NCBI GenBank assembly: GCA_051453625.1
Contig: JBOZIK010000001.1
Location: 251,131,214 to 251,182,488, forward strand
Reading direction: 5' to 3'
Source of the DNA: Welwitschia mirabilis
Taxonomy: Eukaryota; Gnetophyta; Gnetopsida; Welwitschiales
DNA length: 51,275 nucleotides
Shown: in pieces, positions 9,703-23,240 of the stretch
Layout of the letters: each line of letters starts with the position of its first letter
Position numbering within the stretch: the stretch's first letter is position 1
Notes under the pieces: model-generated
What the model was told of the DNA's origin: nothing
The model's input: only the letters and a program-made list of their open reading frames with translations
Databases searched by the model: none
Made by a program: the position numbers and the translations under genes

Positions 9703-12700
9703 AAAAAATATATTCATAACCAAGATATTACATGAATCAAAAGAGACTTATAAGATCAAATAAGATAATTAAAAAAAGGCCATAAAACCAAAAAAAAGAT
9801 GTAATAATTCCTTATTCTCATACCTAAGATTTAAGATAGGCTTTCCAATCTCTAAGAATGAAATTGTAAAATAGAAAATATCCACAAGAAAATTAAATAC
9901 TATAGGGTTTTCAAAGAATTATAGCCAAGAAAAAGAATCCTATTTATAAGGACTAAAAAGGAATCTTGAATTTCAAGAATCACACAACCCACTACTATCT
10001 TTAAAAGTTCTCAAAATCCAATCTTTATTTGACCATATTGATTGAGTGAAGTGGTTGAATGATTTAAGTATCAAGTAGACAAGCAAAAGGTCTCATCAAA
10101 AGAAAGTTTTGTATTATAAAGATCATATGGGCAAAAACTTTGATGAATATTTTAAGTTATAGTATCAAAAATATTTACATAATATTATAGTGAAGATTTG
10201 ATCTTAGTTCTCTATTCCACTACACACTTGGCCACTGGGAATTAAACAATTATTCTTATCATAATAGTAAATAATAAATGAGATCATTAGCATCTATAAT
10301 AATATATTCAATAATCATAATAGCAGTTATAATTCAAAAGATTCTTTGGCATTTACTAGAAATAAACGAAAATAGAAAAAAGCCAATTGTTAAGCACCTC
10401 TATTCATTACAAATCCACAACTCATTGGCATTTTCAAATTTAAGAAATTAAATTAATAAAGCTAAATCATTAATTGTAACTATTACAAGAATCATTTATT
10501 CACATTAAAATAAAGAAATATGCTAATCATAGTACTTTAAATGCAATTATTACAAAAACAAACAAAATAATATTTAATAGTTACTAATTAGGCACTAAAA
10601 TTATATCATTAAATAAACAAAGAAAGACTATAAAAATAATATTATAATTTTAGTGGTTACAAGAAAATAAAGCATTTAAAATGATAATTATGGCATAAGT
10701 TTCTAATAATAAAACAAAGAATTACATAAAAACAATCATATGCTAAAAAATAAAGAATAAATAAAGATTCTCATAATTAAATTAGCTTAGTAGGTCTCAC
10801 TACATAGAAATTATTTTTATTTAGTTTTTATGTTACTATTGGGTTAAATATTTAAACTTTTAAGAATCCAAAAGTGACATAAGACCCATCAGCTACCTAT
10901 GGTAAATCTTAATATTTACAACTAGGGGGATGGCACAAACATGTCTTACTATATACTTTTGATATAGAAGATTGTATTATTATCCCTATTTCACCTAAAG
11001 TATCCCAATAAGAATGCTAATTCATAGATCTTTGTTTGGCTATTTTATGGCCTAGAGTAGTATCTTCTTGTCTATCTTTCAAATAATCTTGTCTCTACTA
11101 CTACTACCTAGATATACTCAAAATGTAAGATCTCTTCATTGAAAATTGAATTGTTAGCTCTACTTTGAATGTGCATCTTATTCCATGTACATCTGACTAG
11201 GTTTCTAGTAAACAAGATAGAAAATGACTTTTTCTTTTAGACTGTCATGTCCAACTACTTTAGTAAAGTTTGGTTTTATAGTAGGTGCAAAAGGATATCA
11301 AGGTTTATAAGATGAATCACTTAGTCTAAGAGAATTATATGAAAGAGTGAAATGCTATACTAATTCATAAATATTAGGACTTAGATATGTTTACAAATTC
11401 TTATGTCTTATTTTGAAATTACTATCACTATCTCCAATTTCAACTTGAAGATATTAAGACTAAAAACTTCTGGTTTAAATTAGGGCCTTTCCAAAGTAGA
11501 ATTGTCTGATAAAAGCACATGAAAATGAAAAAGGCACAAATAGTAAAATAATAAAAGATGATGGATACATTGCTAGTTTAGAAATTCTCAAAGTAATAAA
11601 TGATCCAATGGAAGATTCATTGGCATATGGATTTAAGAAGAAAAATGATGAAACTATACTTGTTTTAATCTTGTTGTCTGTATGTTTGATGTTTTATTTA
11701 GAATAACATGCATTGGATTATTAAGTTTCATTTTGTTTGTCCTTGATAAGAAGTGACTTTTTATTTTTAGTATCTTAGTTATATTTTGAAAAGCACTACA
11801 GTATTCATTTGATGCTGACAATGTAATTCTTTGTATCATGAGTAATCTTTATAACTGATCAACTAGTTGAGTGATCGATTAAATTACTTAGTTATTTTGG
11901 GAGGTCTTTCTAGTGTTTTATGTGAAAAGATGCTAAAAGACTTACTTATCATTTTATTCATGCTAAAAGATGGTGTGTTTAAAGTACTTTTCTATTTCAA
12001 GTGATACTCATCTAGATGAAGAATCCTTTAATAAGATTAGTTATTAACTATATTATAATGCATTGTAAAGTGTTATTTAATGTTAGATTTCAAAGCCAAC
12101 AAAGATATTGGTTACATTCCATTTAAAAGCAACTTTTGTTTGGATTCTTTCTCTAGAGAATTTTTTATTGGTTGGAAGCAAGCTTCAAGAAAGATGAAGG
12201 AATTGATTTATTAAATGATAAACAAGCTCTCCAACATCTTACTAAAACTATAGAAGAAGTAAAAATTAAGTTGTTATCAGTTACTTAGACCAATACGAGG
12301 TAGATTTTTTAAAATGTTCTTATATGTAGATAACGATTGATAATCTTCTGTTTTATATGCTTATCATTGATTTGCAACTCAGATATATTAGGCATACTCA
12401 TATCTCAACATCTTTTTAATTACATAGAAAATAAAACATGATGCTACCTTTGCTTGTAAGAATATTAATACTTGCTTCTAATCAATATGGCATCCTGCCA
12501 TTCATAATAGCTATTATCAATGACCCCAAGCATATTGAAACTACTCTTACTAGGGTTCAATTTGAGGAACTATGCTCTAATTTACTTGATAGGTGATTCT
12601 TTTAAAAGAAATTAATTTTCTAGAATACATTTATGAATTAAAATTTGTAGTCATTTATTTGAAATATATGTGCACATGCTCAAAACCCTAGTTCAAAATG

Positions 12701-13818
12701 ATGCTAAGTTGAATTATAAGGATTTAGATGAAATAATCTTAGTTGATGGATCAACTAGGATTTATTCTATCTAGGAAGTTTTTAAAGAATGACTAAAAAA
12801 GCCAAATGTCTCTATAAACCTAGATGAAATTATATCTTTAGAAGTCGCAGTTCAAGTTGCTTCTGTGATTTGTTAAAAATAAAAATGATCTATTTAATGT
12901 TAAGAATTTTTATGGTTCTAGAGGCTATTTTTAAATTTAGAAGAATATCATTAAAGTTATTTATCCCTTCATAATATCCTCAAATTGTTTATTTGTGATC
13001 ATGGGTTTCATTTATTTAAAAGCTGGTGTTTTAGCTGGGGATGTGAATGACATTCTACTTCTTAATGTGAATCCTCTTTTAACAAAGCTAGAAACTCTGG
13101 GTGATGTAATGACAAATGTTATTCCTCATAATACCATAGTTTAAAATGAACTAAAGAGAATTTTTTAGTACTAAAATTATTTAGGAAAGTACATTATGAT
13201 ATAAGACAATTTATTATTTTCTACTCCTTTTAAACTTAAAGTGTTGACATCAACCTAAAATTGTTTTTATATTTAAATGTTTACTATTATACTTTAGCTA
13301 CATTCCTCACAAACTTTACAAAAATTCATTAAAAAGAGTTTTTAAAATTTTGTTTGTATGAATTTATCGCTTACATGATGGTCACAATAAGATAAAATTA
13401 CTGTTTATAATGGGCATAGAAAGTTCTATTTTAAAGGCTTTTTGGATAACATACTCTTTCAAACATTAAGAAGGATTTATTATAATAAAAAAGAAGAGGA
13501 ATTAAGGTTGGTTTACTAATTTATCAAATCTCAATAAAATCTAATTCTACTTAAAGTAATTTTTAGTCTAGGCCAGCCACTGTAATGCTTGAATTTTGGT
13601 GAATAGCTTAAAAAAAACAATGCAAAAGAGTGACTAAAGTATTATGAATTATCATTTCTAGTTTTTGGTTACTTCTTTTTTTTTTCAAAAGAAACAATAT
13701 TAAATATACACCTAAGGCTAATGCAATTATTAAAGAATTGAAATCCCTTAATGATGAAAATTTTGAATCAAATGTAGTTATTAAAAATTTTGACTTTGTG
13801 GGTATGAGTAAGTACATA
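9703..13818. other. Intergenic, no recognisable gene; may include decayed copia gag
   Basis: Very AT-rich. No conserved motif was found. The last ~1 kb lies where the gag of the copia remnant at 13819 should be, but I could not recognise a gag helix or CCHC knuckle in any frame. Confidence 0.5.
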
Positions 13819-15080
13819 CCTCATGACGAGACCTAGATACTTGACATAGGTGCTACTCATCACATAACTTTCCAGCATGATTATTTTGATGAATTTGTTA
13901 AAGTTCCAAGTTAGGTTTATGTAGTAGATGAAAATCTAGTTCTAGTGAAAGACTATGATTCAGTTACCCTTAACTTAACATTGCTCTCTCCATAGCTCTT
14001 TCTAATGTTCTATATACATCTTCTATCACTTTCACTCTAGTGTGAGAAGATCACTCAATTTCTATGATGAAGCACTCAATGGATATTTTTGATTGCAATA
14101 AATAACTAGTTATAAAAGATTACATGAATGAAAAACTTATTCATCTTTAAGATTGTATCAAAATCTAAGAGTTAACTTAAATAGTTTTTGAAAATGCAAT
14201 TTCTCCCTTGCTACTATGGCATGCTCAACTAGGACATCCTACTTCTTACATGATGAATTTTATTATGAGAATGTCTATTGGTTTCTTTTATCCATTCCAC
14301 TAGATTTTCCTTAGTGTAAAGCATGTATAATGGGAAAAACAACTAGATAATAGTTTGCACCAAGTAAGTGGTATTTCAATCAAAATCTTCTGTTTATTCA
14401 TAGTGATCTATGTGGACCTATGCCAGTTTCTTTTCTTTAAGGCTTTTATTGTTTTATATCTTTTATTACTGACTATTCTTGAATGACTTGGGCATATTTA
14501 GTTAAGTTTAAATATTGGACTTTGAACATTTTTAATAAGTTTAAACTCAAAATAAAAAAGCAAGCCAGTTGTCAAATTAAGTATTTCCACTCAGATAATG
14601 GTGGTGGTTATACATTAGACAAGTTTAATGACTTTTTTTCTTCTAAAGAAATTTGTCACTTGTAGACCTACCTTAGAACACCTTAAAAAAATGCATTGTT
14701 AAGTGATTTAATTGCACAATTATGTATTTAACATGTTTCATGATGTATTTCAATGATAATAAGACCTATATTTAGGATGAAGTAATGAATATCACTATGC
14801 ATCTTAATAACCACATTAGTTAATATATTGAAAAAGAAGTATCTCTGGATAAGAAGTGGTATGGATACAAGCTAAAGTTGTACCACTTTTGTGTAACTGA
14901 TTGCAAATTCTATATCCATATTTTATGTGAACATCATAACAAATTTAAAGCACATGCTTGTATCAAAATATTTGTTGGATATCTAACCGACCAGAAGGGT
15001 TATCGAGTTTATCTTCCATAACATCATCAGAACATTGTTTCTCATGATGTCATCTTTTTAAAGACTTCAAACAATGATTT
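13819..15080 (+). mobile_element. Decayed Ty1/copia pol: protease, pre-integrase, integrase
   Basis: Domains appear in copia order on the plus strand. The protease signature ILDIGATHHIT lies at about 13837-13869 (family 'WILDSGATHHMT'; the Ser of D-S-G is Ile here). The GAG_pre-integrase block LLLWHAQLGHPTSYM is near 14210-14250, followed by CKACIMGKTT near 14315. The integrase core has IHSDLCGPMPVSF near 14400 and the open frame 14483-14665, which contains MTWAYLVKFKYW and IKYFHSDNGGGYTLDKFNDF. KIFVGYLTDQKGYRVYLP and SHDVIFL lie at 14960-15060. Two catalytic aspartates are visible. The third acidic residue ('NGVVERKN' block) and all of RT and RNase H are missing. Many stops and frameshifts make it non-functional. 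Confidence 0.85.
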
Positions 15081-15654
15081 TCAACTTGATTTTTTAAATC
15101 TTTATCCTTCCTGTCACCTAGTAATCATCTTACATGCTCAATATCCTATGGTTGAAGGAAGAGACATAGCCATTATTCCTGCTCTAGTTCCTTCCATTAG
15201 AATGGCTTCTTTGCAACCTACAAAAATTGAGTAATTTAGCACTCTAAGCATCCTTAATCATGGTTTCAATAGCAATTTAGTATGTTATTTGATCAAAGAA
15301 ACTGAGACTATCCATAGGTAACATTGAAGAACTTAGTTATAATATACTCTTCAAGATGTTCATGATAATGAAACGAGTAAAACTAGAATCACACATAGCT
15401 TACATACAACTCATGATGATGATGTTGATGAACTTTATTTAACTTTTAATGGTAAACCAACTTCTTTAAAAGACATCATTCTACATAATTAGTTTTTTAT
15501 AACTAGGTTGTATTCTTACTCCTTATTAGTCATTGCCTATTCTCTGCATTGTCTTCTTGAGTTCACTGCCTAGCTCATGACTATCATTACTTTAAAAGAC
15601 AGTACTGTCACTTACTATTTTGAGATATTTTATTGTAGTTTGAATCACTAGTGA
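15081..15654. other. Tail of copia remnant, no clear domain
   Basis: Part of the copia linker may continue (acidic DDVDELYLTFNGKP frame near 15430), but the RT that should follow is absent. Confidence 0.4.
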
Positions 15655-15725
15655 ACTATTGGTATAACAGTTAAGAAACTTGATTATGAAGTAGAAGGTT
15701 GAAAGTTTGATTCCTAATAAAGCTA
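15655..15725 (+). repeat. tRNA-like SINE head (Pol III A and B boxes)
   Basis: GGTATAACAGTTAAG (15661-15675) resembles an A box, and AGTTTGATTCC (15704-15714) resembles the B box GGTTCGAATCC at a typical tRNA spacing. The intervening sequence resembles plant tRNA-derived SINE heads. It cannot fold as a full tRNA, so I call it a SINE head or tRNA pseudogene. Confidence 0.45.
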
Positions 15726-15729
15726 AATT

Positions 15730-18699
15730 TTTTAAAATTTGTGCTGGTTGAGTTTTTGTTTTTGCCACACATGTAAGATTGCTCAATCATTGCTAAGTCA
15801 TTTTCTATTCCTGTGCACATGCATTTAGCTAAGCCATTACTCAGTGTTTCATGTACATTAGTAGTTTTTAACTTTTTAGCTATTTTGAGCTATTTTTCAA
15901 GTTTTTTTTTTGAGATTTTTGGGTATTTTTCACATTTGTAACCCCTAGACTTAGTTTGCTATAAATTTTTTAATACTTTTCAAAGGTTTTTAAACATTTT
16001 TTGTAATTGTGAGCTCTTAACCTTGTTTTTTCTCATCAAGTCAAGCTTCATATGTGGAGTAGGATTTACTTGACTTGATTTTCTTCTCTCACTTAAACTT
16101 ATTCTGTGATTTAAATAGATTAATCTAAGTCTAAAATGTTAAGAAAGATCCACTTAGCTTAACTATACCAAGCCTACATATGAGTGAGAGGACATGATCA
16201 TTACTTGGATTCAGGAATAGACTACAACATTGAGAAATCTATATTTTCATCACCTAATAATAAAATTAGGTCCATTTGCATTAAAATTTAATGTTCTCAT
16301 ATTGATAACTTTTTAACACAATGCCTTTTTTTTTGTGCATACATTTTTCATTGTTCAAGGGAGGTTTGTCTTAGTTGTTATATATTATGATTTAGATAGA
16401 TCACTTAGATTTTTAGGATTGATTCCCTTTTGTTATGACTATACCTCTCCATTTGGACTATACCTCTTTGTTGTAACTTCATTTCCTTTATTGCATTGTA
16501 AGTTGGATAGATCATTTAAACTTATGAATGAGAGAAATATCCCTTTTTAGGTGAGTATATCATCATCTTCAATTTTTTTAAGTTTTCCTTGTCTTTGGGT
16601 TTTGAATGTTTTCTTTATGTATTGGATTAGATTGTCTTTTTAGTAGTGGATGTGAATAAGATTCCTCTATAATTCAACTTTACCTCATAATTTATCAAAC
16701 CTTCTCTTCTTAGCATTCATTATAAATGTGTTATCAAAAGGTAGATTTCAGATTTTGTTAGATAGATTCATACTAGTATCAACTGTCAGAATAATAAGCA
16801 ACCTTAGGGTGATCTTATATGATGATCAAAATTAGAAGGATTAGAATAAAAACTTCATGTTTGCTATGTGCATTTATAAATTTGATAAAGATAACATGGT
16901 TTTCCAACCTAGGTACATCTAGATAAAGAGGGTAGCTTTCTCTCACATCTCTGGATATTCTTAACCTCTAAAGAAATAGTGTTTTTGATGCACCATCAAC
17001 CTTATGACAATATGAGAGATCCCTCGTAAGGCAGCACTTTCTTCCCCTCAGGGATAAACCAATAATGTACTTACAAGTACAACAACAAAGTGAGATGGTC
17101 CTCATAAGGTAGCACTTTCTTCTCCTTAGGGAAACAACAATACAATATCAAAAATGTACACCCAACCACTATCACAATGTGAGATGCTCCTCATAAGGAA
17201 GCAACCTCTTTCCCTTAGGAAAGTCCAATAATACAACTACACAAGTGCTCATAGGCACTCACAAATCCCATCTATACAAAGGTTATCTTACAATGAGAAA
17301 CCTAAGCAAGGGATCCTTGATTTTGATAATACAAGAATGCACTGTACAAGAGTACTCAAGAATGAGATAGTCCAAATATGAGATCTAACAAATAAATATA
17401 CAATAACAAGCATGAATGTTGTATCTTTGAAGAGAGCTTGATTTCCTTCTTGTTGTCATCATTACAAGGGCTAAAGAATGATGCAATGATGTAGGATCCA
17501 AGAATGAATGATGTAGTACTTAATAGTTCCTTTGCAAATAATAACTTAATGCTTCATGAGTAGATCCAATTACCTATGCATCTATGCATTCTTTATTATG
17601 TACCTTAGCTATGTTAGATCTTTTCATTATGTCATGAGTTTATATCATTTGAAGAGTTTATAGCTTTTTGATCTAGAAGAATAGCCATTTGAACTTTGCA
17701 ACCACTATGTAATAGATATGAATGGCTAGGTTTTGAGTGTGCATCTTTCTTTTTATTTGACATGAACCTTCATCAAAAACATCTTCAAAATTGTAGATGT
17801 TTACTGACAGTTATATGTCTTTTACATCATGTAAACATCTTTAGTCAAGATGCCTAGAACTTAATGAAAATTAGACTATATAATATTTTATCCTTGATGA
17901 TAATGAATTTTTAATGTGAACCTTGATATCTTTACTAGAAAGTAAAATATCCATCAAAGTATAAATTGACTCTTTTACCTATTTTAGTTTAGCATAAATG
18001 TCTTTAAACATGTAGACCTCTTTCATTTGTATTAGATTAATCTTTATCATAAACATCATTATTGAGATAGTCCTCTTTTACTTATAATTTGAAAATTGGT
18101 ACATCATAGATGTCTTTAAGTTGTATACATCTTCACCATAGATATCTTCAATAACGTAGATGTCTTCTCCATAGAAGTCTTCTATTTTGTACATGTATTT
18201 AGTTAATTGATTTTCCATTTTCAATCTTAAACTAAACTTTTTATAAGATATCATCTTAAAGGTTTGATAATGACTTATGCTTTTCATGATCGAATTTTCT
18301 TTACATTAACCTGTCTACATAATAGCATAAAATATTTGACAAGTGGAATTATCAAAACTTGATTTACCAATGATAATAGCCTTTAAAGATAGAAGGTCAA
18401 TAGAGTTTACATTGAAGAATCTTTATGTAATTTTGTTGGTATAAAATAACTACCAGAATCTTCAAAATGAAAAAGCTTTAAAACATTATGTATTTTGGTT
18501 TAAGGGATTCACATTCAAATGATTTGATCAGAATAATACGTGATAAGGTAAGGGTCATCCCAAAAATAGTATTTTACTTAGCTTAAAAATTTCTTCCCAT
18601 CATTATTTGTCCAATGAGAAGGGATAGTTTTGAAGACTAAATAATTAACAATATTAGCAATTTTAAGATAGAAAAGAGATGTTCATTAAGAATTTAGTT
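15730..18699. other. Intergenic, no recognisable gene
   Basis: AT-rich with short random frames only (16335-16550 plus, 18078-18287 minus). It may hold the integrase and 3' end of the minus-strand Athila remnant that starts at 18700, but I could not identify integrase motifs. Confidence 0.5.
17005..17235. repeat. Three tandem copies of a ~80-90-bp repeat
   Basis: Units start at about 17013, 17091 and 17180. Each has a 'TGAGATG.TCCTCATAAGG.AGCA' block followed by 'TTCTCCTTAGGGA' and an A/C-rich spacer. Origin unknown. Confidence 0.7.
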
Positions 18700-21065
18700 A
18701 TCAATAGGATCTGAATCATGAAAAACATTTTAGGGAATTCTTGGAACATGATCAACAATTACATTGTCAAAATCCTTTTTATCTTTAATTTCTAAATTAA
18801 ATTCTTATATGAGTAAAACCCATCTAATCAATCTAAGCTTAGAATCCTTCTTTAAAAAATGATATCTAAGGCCTAAATGATTTGAGTAGGCTATGGTCTT
18901 AAAGCTAAGAAGGTATTTCTTAAATTTCTTTAAGGAAAAGCTACTATAAGAAGTTCCTTTTTTATAATAATCTAGTTGAGTTAATTATCATTTAAGGTTT
19001 TGCTAGCATAATGGGTTACTATTAATTCTTTCTTAACTTTTCGGCCTAAAACTACACCAGCAGCACAATCACTAGCATTACACATAATCTCAAAAGGTAG
19101 GTTTCAATTAGGTGATTGGACTATTGGTTGTATAAAAAGATTTTCTTTAATGTTATCAAAGACTGATTGGCAATAAAATATTCACTTAAAAAAAAAAACA
19201 TTTTTACTAAGAAGGTTATAAAAAGGTTTGGATATTTTACCAAAGTTTTGAATAAACCTCTTATAATATCTTGCATTTCCAAGAACATATCAAAAATTTT
19301 TAATTTCTAAGGAATAGTTAAATAAATAATCAATGAAAATTTAGCAAAATTTACTTGAATTCCTTCTATAGAAAGGATGTGTCCTAAAACAATTCCTTTA
19401 TTGACCTTGAAATGATACTTTGCCTAGTTCAAGATAAGGTGCTTTTCAATACATTTCCATAGAAGAAACTCAAGATTATGAAGGAAATGATCAATATCCC
19501 ATAAATGGTAAATTCATCCATAAATATCTCCATAAAGATTCTAATAAAATAGAGAAGATACTAATCATACAACATTAAAAAATGAAAAAAGCATTACAAA
19601 GACTGAATAACATTCATTTGTACATAAAAGTTTTATAAGGATAAGTGAAATTAATTTTCTATTTATCCTCAAAGATAATTTATATTTTATTGCACCATTA
19701 ATAACTATTTAAAAATCAATAAAATAGTGTCCATTAATTTTTTCAAGAATTTGATTATAACATGGAAAAGAAAGTGGTCTTTTCTAGTTATAACATTAAG
19801 TTTTCTATACTCAATGCACATTCTTCACTTCATGGCATACCTAGTATAAATAAATGCATTGTGTTCATTAGGCACTAAGGTGATTCTTAATTTCTTAGTT
19901 ATGATTTGTGTTGAACTAATCCACTTATTATCAAATATAGAATATATTACATCATTATCTAAAATCTTAATAACTTTATTTTTTACTACCTTCTTTAAGG
20001 TTGGTTTGATTCTTCTTTGGGATTAAATGGATGGTTTATCATTCTTCTAAATAAGATATGGTAGATACAAATACTTATATGTATTCCTTTAATGTAAAAG
20101 TGTTTAATCTAAGGGTTGCTTATGCTTTCTCAATAAGTCTAGAAATGAATTATCTTAAGATGAAAACATATATGTGTTCATAATCATAATAAGTTCGGCA
20201 AGGAATACTCTTCAGATGGGAACAAAGATTAGTTTACAATCATAGGAAGAAATAAATTTTCACCTAAAAAAAATACTTAAGGTTATTCAGGAGTGATTTT
20301 ATCTTAACAAAAGGCTCATGGTTCAAGTTAGTACTTGAATCATGCTCTAAAAGTGAAGACATAATGAAAACAATTTGGATATGAGCAGATGACTCAAGAT
20401 CAAGAGACTCACTTTGTAACATATCAATGTGTTACAAACCATCATCACTTGAGTGTTATTTCATGGCATTAGAAACATTTAGTTTAATAGTCATGTTTCC
20501 AAAAGATTTTTTCATAAGACCATTCTCATAGTTGACTAAAAAATTAGAGGTTGCAAGAAAGTCTACCTATGATTATAGAAACTATATCATAGACTATTCT
20601 ATCCATTTCTAAAAATAAAAAATACACATAGAAATAGAAATTATTCACTTTAATAATAATGTCTTCTAGTACATCTAAAGATGACTTTAAAGAGTTCTCA
20701 GCCAGTTTAAGTTAGATTCTAGTGCTTTTAAGACCATCTAGACCAAGTTTCTTATAGATGTAATAAGGTGAAATATTGACACTAGCTCTTGAATATAATA
20801 AGGATTACTTAATATGTTGATCTTCAATAGTGATGATAATAGTTTAACATCAGATATCTTTGTATTTTATAGGGATCTAATTCTAAATGATGACACTCAT
20901 TTGTTGGTCTAAGAAGTATTTTCTATTAATGTTCATTCTTCTCTTAATTGTGCACAAGTTTCTAAGATATTTGGCATAGTAATGGATCTCCTTAATGATT
21001 TCTAAAATAAGATATTGATTTTAGCTTCTTTTAAATCTCAAGAGCCTCTTCTTAGTTCTTTACTA
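18700..21065 (-). mobile_element. Decayed Athila-type Ty3/gypsy gag-pol
   Basis: Read on the minus strand, the domains follow Athila order. Gag C-terminus (about 21060-20890): IHYYAKYLRNLCTIKRRM matches 'MP.YAKFLK.ILS.KRK'. Protease (about 20890-20520): SRASVNISPYYIYKKLGL matches 'LGASINLMP.S...KLGL'. RT (about 20010-19150): DNDVIYSIFDNKWISSTQ, then RMCIEYRKLNVITRKDHF and FMDEFTIYG. RNase H (about 19140-18700): NLPFEIMCNASDCAAGVVLG, YASKTLND and LRLIRWVLL. The RT catalytic pair reads D-E instead of D-D (19524-19513), the protease Asp of 'DLGAS' reads S, and the RNase H Asp of 'CDAS' reads N. Many stops and frameshifts are present. No integrase or flanking LTR of this copy was recognised. Confidence 0.88.
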
Positions 21066-21594
21066 TTTTTCCTTTTCTAAATTGTTGAGAAAAACATAGT
21101 AGCTCTTTCTATGAAGAAATTTATGATTCTTGTTTGTTTTCAACCTTATTATCCTTTTAGGCTTATTAAGTACTAATCTCTAGCTAATTTCTTTTTTCTC
21201 ATTAATTGTAAAGCTTTGAATTCCTCAATCTATGTATCCCAATGATCATCTTTTAACTACTAAGATTATAGTTAGCAAATGTCGTTATCTTACCTTTATC
21301 TCATTAATTAAGTGACGCGAGGATGTGAGTGGTTGTTTGACTAAACTATTGGATGTTTTACTCTAGTTTTTATAGTGTGTAAGAGGTTTATTAGTTAAAC
21401 TATTATTGGTTATCATTAATCTGTGTTTTAACTTTCATCAATCTCTTAAGGGTGTTCTCTAAAAAATGTATTAATGAGTATTAACTATTGGAAGAAAAAG
21501 GATTATTAACTATTAAAAGAAAAAGGTTGATGATTAGTGGATAGTAAGGGATATTAGTTTCTAGGTTAACTTGGCAAAGCTTTGTTTTGGCTAT
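21066..21594. other. Spacer between Athila remnant and LTR A
   Basis: No clear domain; may contain further decayed gag of the minus-strand Athila copy. The last ~40 bp before LTR A weakly resembles the polypurine-tract region found upstream of LTRs B, C and D. Confidence 0.4.
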
Positions 21595-22844
21595 TGTTGT
21601 AATGCCAAATTATATGTTTTTAATAGGCTATTTTGAGTAGTTCTATAGGACATTTAGATAGGTTTAAGAAAAAAATAACAATTATTAATATTCATGAAGA
21701 AAATCATGAAAATGCACAATCACTAGCACATTTGGAGGCATTTTGGATGATTTCTAATACTTCATATTCTAAGGAGGATTTAATGACTTACAAACGAAAT
21801 TTAACTTGATTGAAAAGCTTCAAAAGACCATATTCCCTTCCATCATCTAGATGATCACCTGGACGATACCACTTGCATGATGATTAGGATGCTAACTGGA
21901 CCAAAGATGAAATCGATGTAGGATCTCTGTTGACATGTTCTCATCCTCTATATTATCCAAAAAAAAAAGTCATAATGACCACTATTTTTAGTTAATGCAC
22001 CAAACTTTACTTAACTTGTGTAAGTATCATGTGCCTCCTATGCATCCTTAGGGTTTCTATTATGTCTATTGGATTTTTTATTTTGAAATGTTTTATTGTA
22101 ATAAATACCTCCTTTACCCTCACTTCAAGTTTATCTTCTTTAACAATTAAAAATCTCATAATAGAAAATTGAAGGACAGGAGGTTTTTCCATTAGTTGTA
22201 AAGCGGGGTCTTCCTTAGTATTGGATTACATCTTCTTCATTGAGGTGTTGCTACTTTGTAACAGGATATTAGTTTAAGAAATAATGAAAATATTCTTTTA
22301 GTTTTATATATTCATGTGCAAGAACCTTATGGCTTATGTTGGTTATAATTTTGTAATAGTTTCATAATTAATATAAGTCACTAAGTGTAAGATTTATGAA
22401 AGTTGAAATTGTTAGTTTGAGATCTTGCATTGCATTGCATTTTATATGTCCTAGCTTAATCATTGCATTTTTTTCATATTTTGTTTAATGTACTTGATAG
22501 TCTAGGTTGGTTAAGGTTAGTGACAATTTTCTTGATTGATTTAGATTATACAAGACCAATCTTGATGACAGATATTTGGTAATCAGATAAATATTATATT
22601 TAGAGTAGTCTCATTTTCATTGCATCAGTGTGTTTTTCTTGCATTTTTTTCTCACATTGTTTATTTTCATTATTAAACATAAAAGAAAAACCTAAAAATA
22701 TGAAATCAATTCTCTAACTTCAAGCCTAGTTCCTTTAATAGATTACAACATTTGGATTTACTCCCATCTACATTAGTTGTGTTATGTTTGTGCAAATACT
22801 TGTAATTAATAGGATTTGATGAAGGACAAATATGCACCACAATA
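21595..22844 (+). mobile_element. LTR A (5' LTR of a pol-less element)
   Basis: A 1,250-bp LTR beginning TGTTGTAATGCC and ending CACAATA, where LTR D ends CACTACAACA. A primer-binding-site-like sequence follows two bases later. It aligns throughout with LTRs B, D and F. Its length agrees with LTR D (1,252 bp), which supports both boundaries. The promoter region near 22090 has a decayed TATA element (ATAAATACC). The five bases before it are GCTAT; GTTAT follows LTR F, which could be a target-site duplication with one C-to-T change. Confidence 0.8.
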
Positions 22845-22846
22845 TC

Positions 22847-22868
22847 TTAGCACCATTATTAGGGAAGG
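22847..22868 (+). other. Primer-binding site, decayed tRNA-Asp type
   Basis: TTAGCACCATTATTAGGGAA equals the Athila-type site TTGGCGCCGTTGCCGGGGAA after G-to-A and C-to-T changes, most of them at CpG positions. It marks LTR A as a 5' LTR of a plus-strand element. Confidence 0.65.
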
Positions 22869-23154
22869 CCATAAAAAGTTTGAGGGTTATCATTACCTAT
22901 ATAAGTTCTTTAAATTTTGATTTAAATGTTTGTTTTTGATAGCATTGTATTTTTACTATGAATACTACAGTTTTTCTTTCCATAGTTTTTCAATTTTTGT
23001 TTTGTAAATAATGCCCTGTCATGTTATCTATTATTTAGATGATATAAGTAGATGATGGCTTAGGATTAGGATTTTTCCTATTATTTTTTTAAGTTTTATT
23101 TTTGGTTTTCTATCACATAATAAGTTGATATCATCTCCTCTATCATCCAGATGG

Positions 23155-23240
23155 CACAAGAAGGCAACTAACTATTTTTGTTCTAGTTTTTAGTGAATCT
23201 ATTTTTGTTCTAGTTTTTAGTAAATCTATTTTTGTTTCTC
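23155..23240. repeat. Short tandem repeat, ~35-bp unit
   Basis: Two copies of 'CTATTTTTGTTCTAGTTTTT' followed by 'AGTGAATCT' or 'AGTAAATCT', plus a partial third. Confidence 0.8.

Noticed and set aside
17005-17235. CRISPR-like repeat array
   Set aside because: The repeats are long, diverged and without regular unique spacers, in a plant nuclear context.
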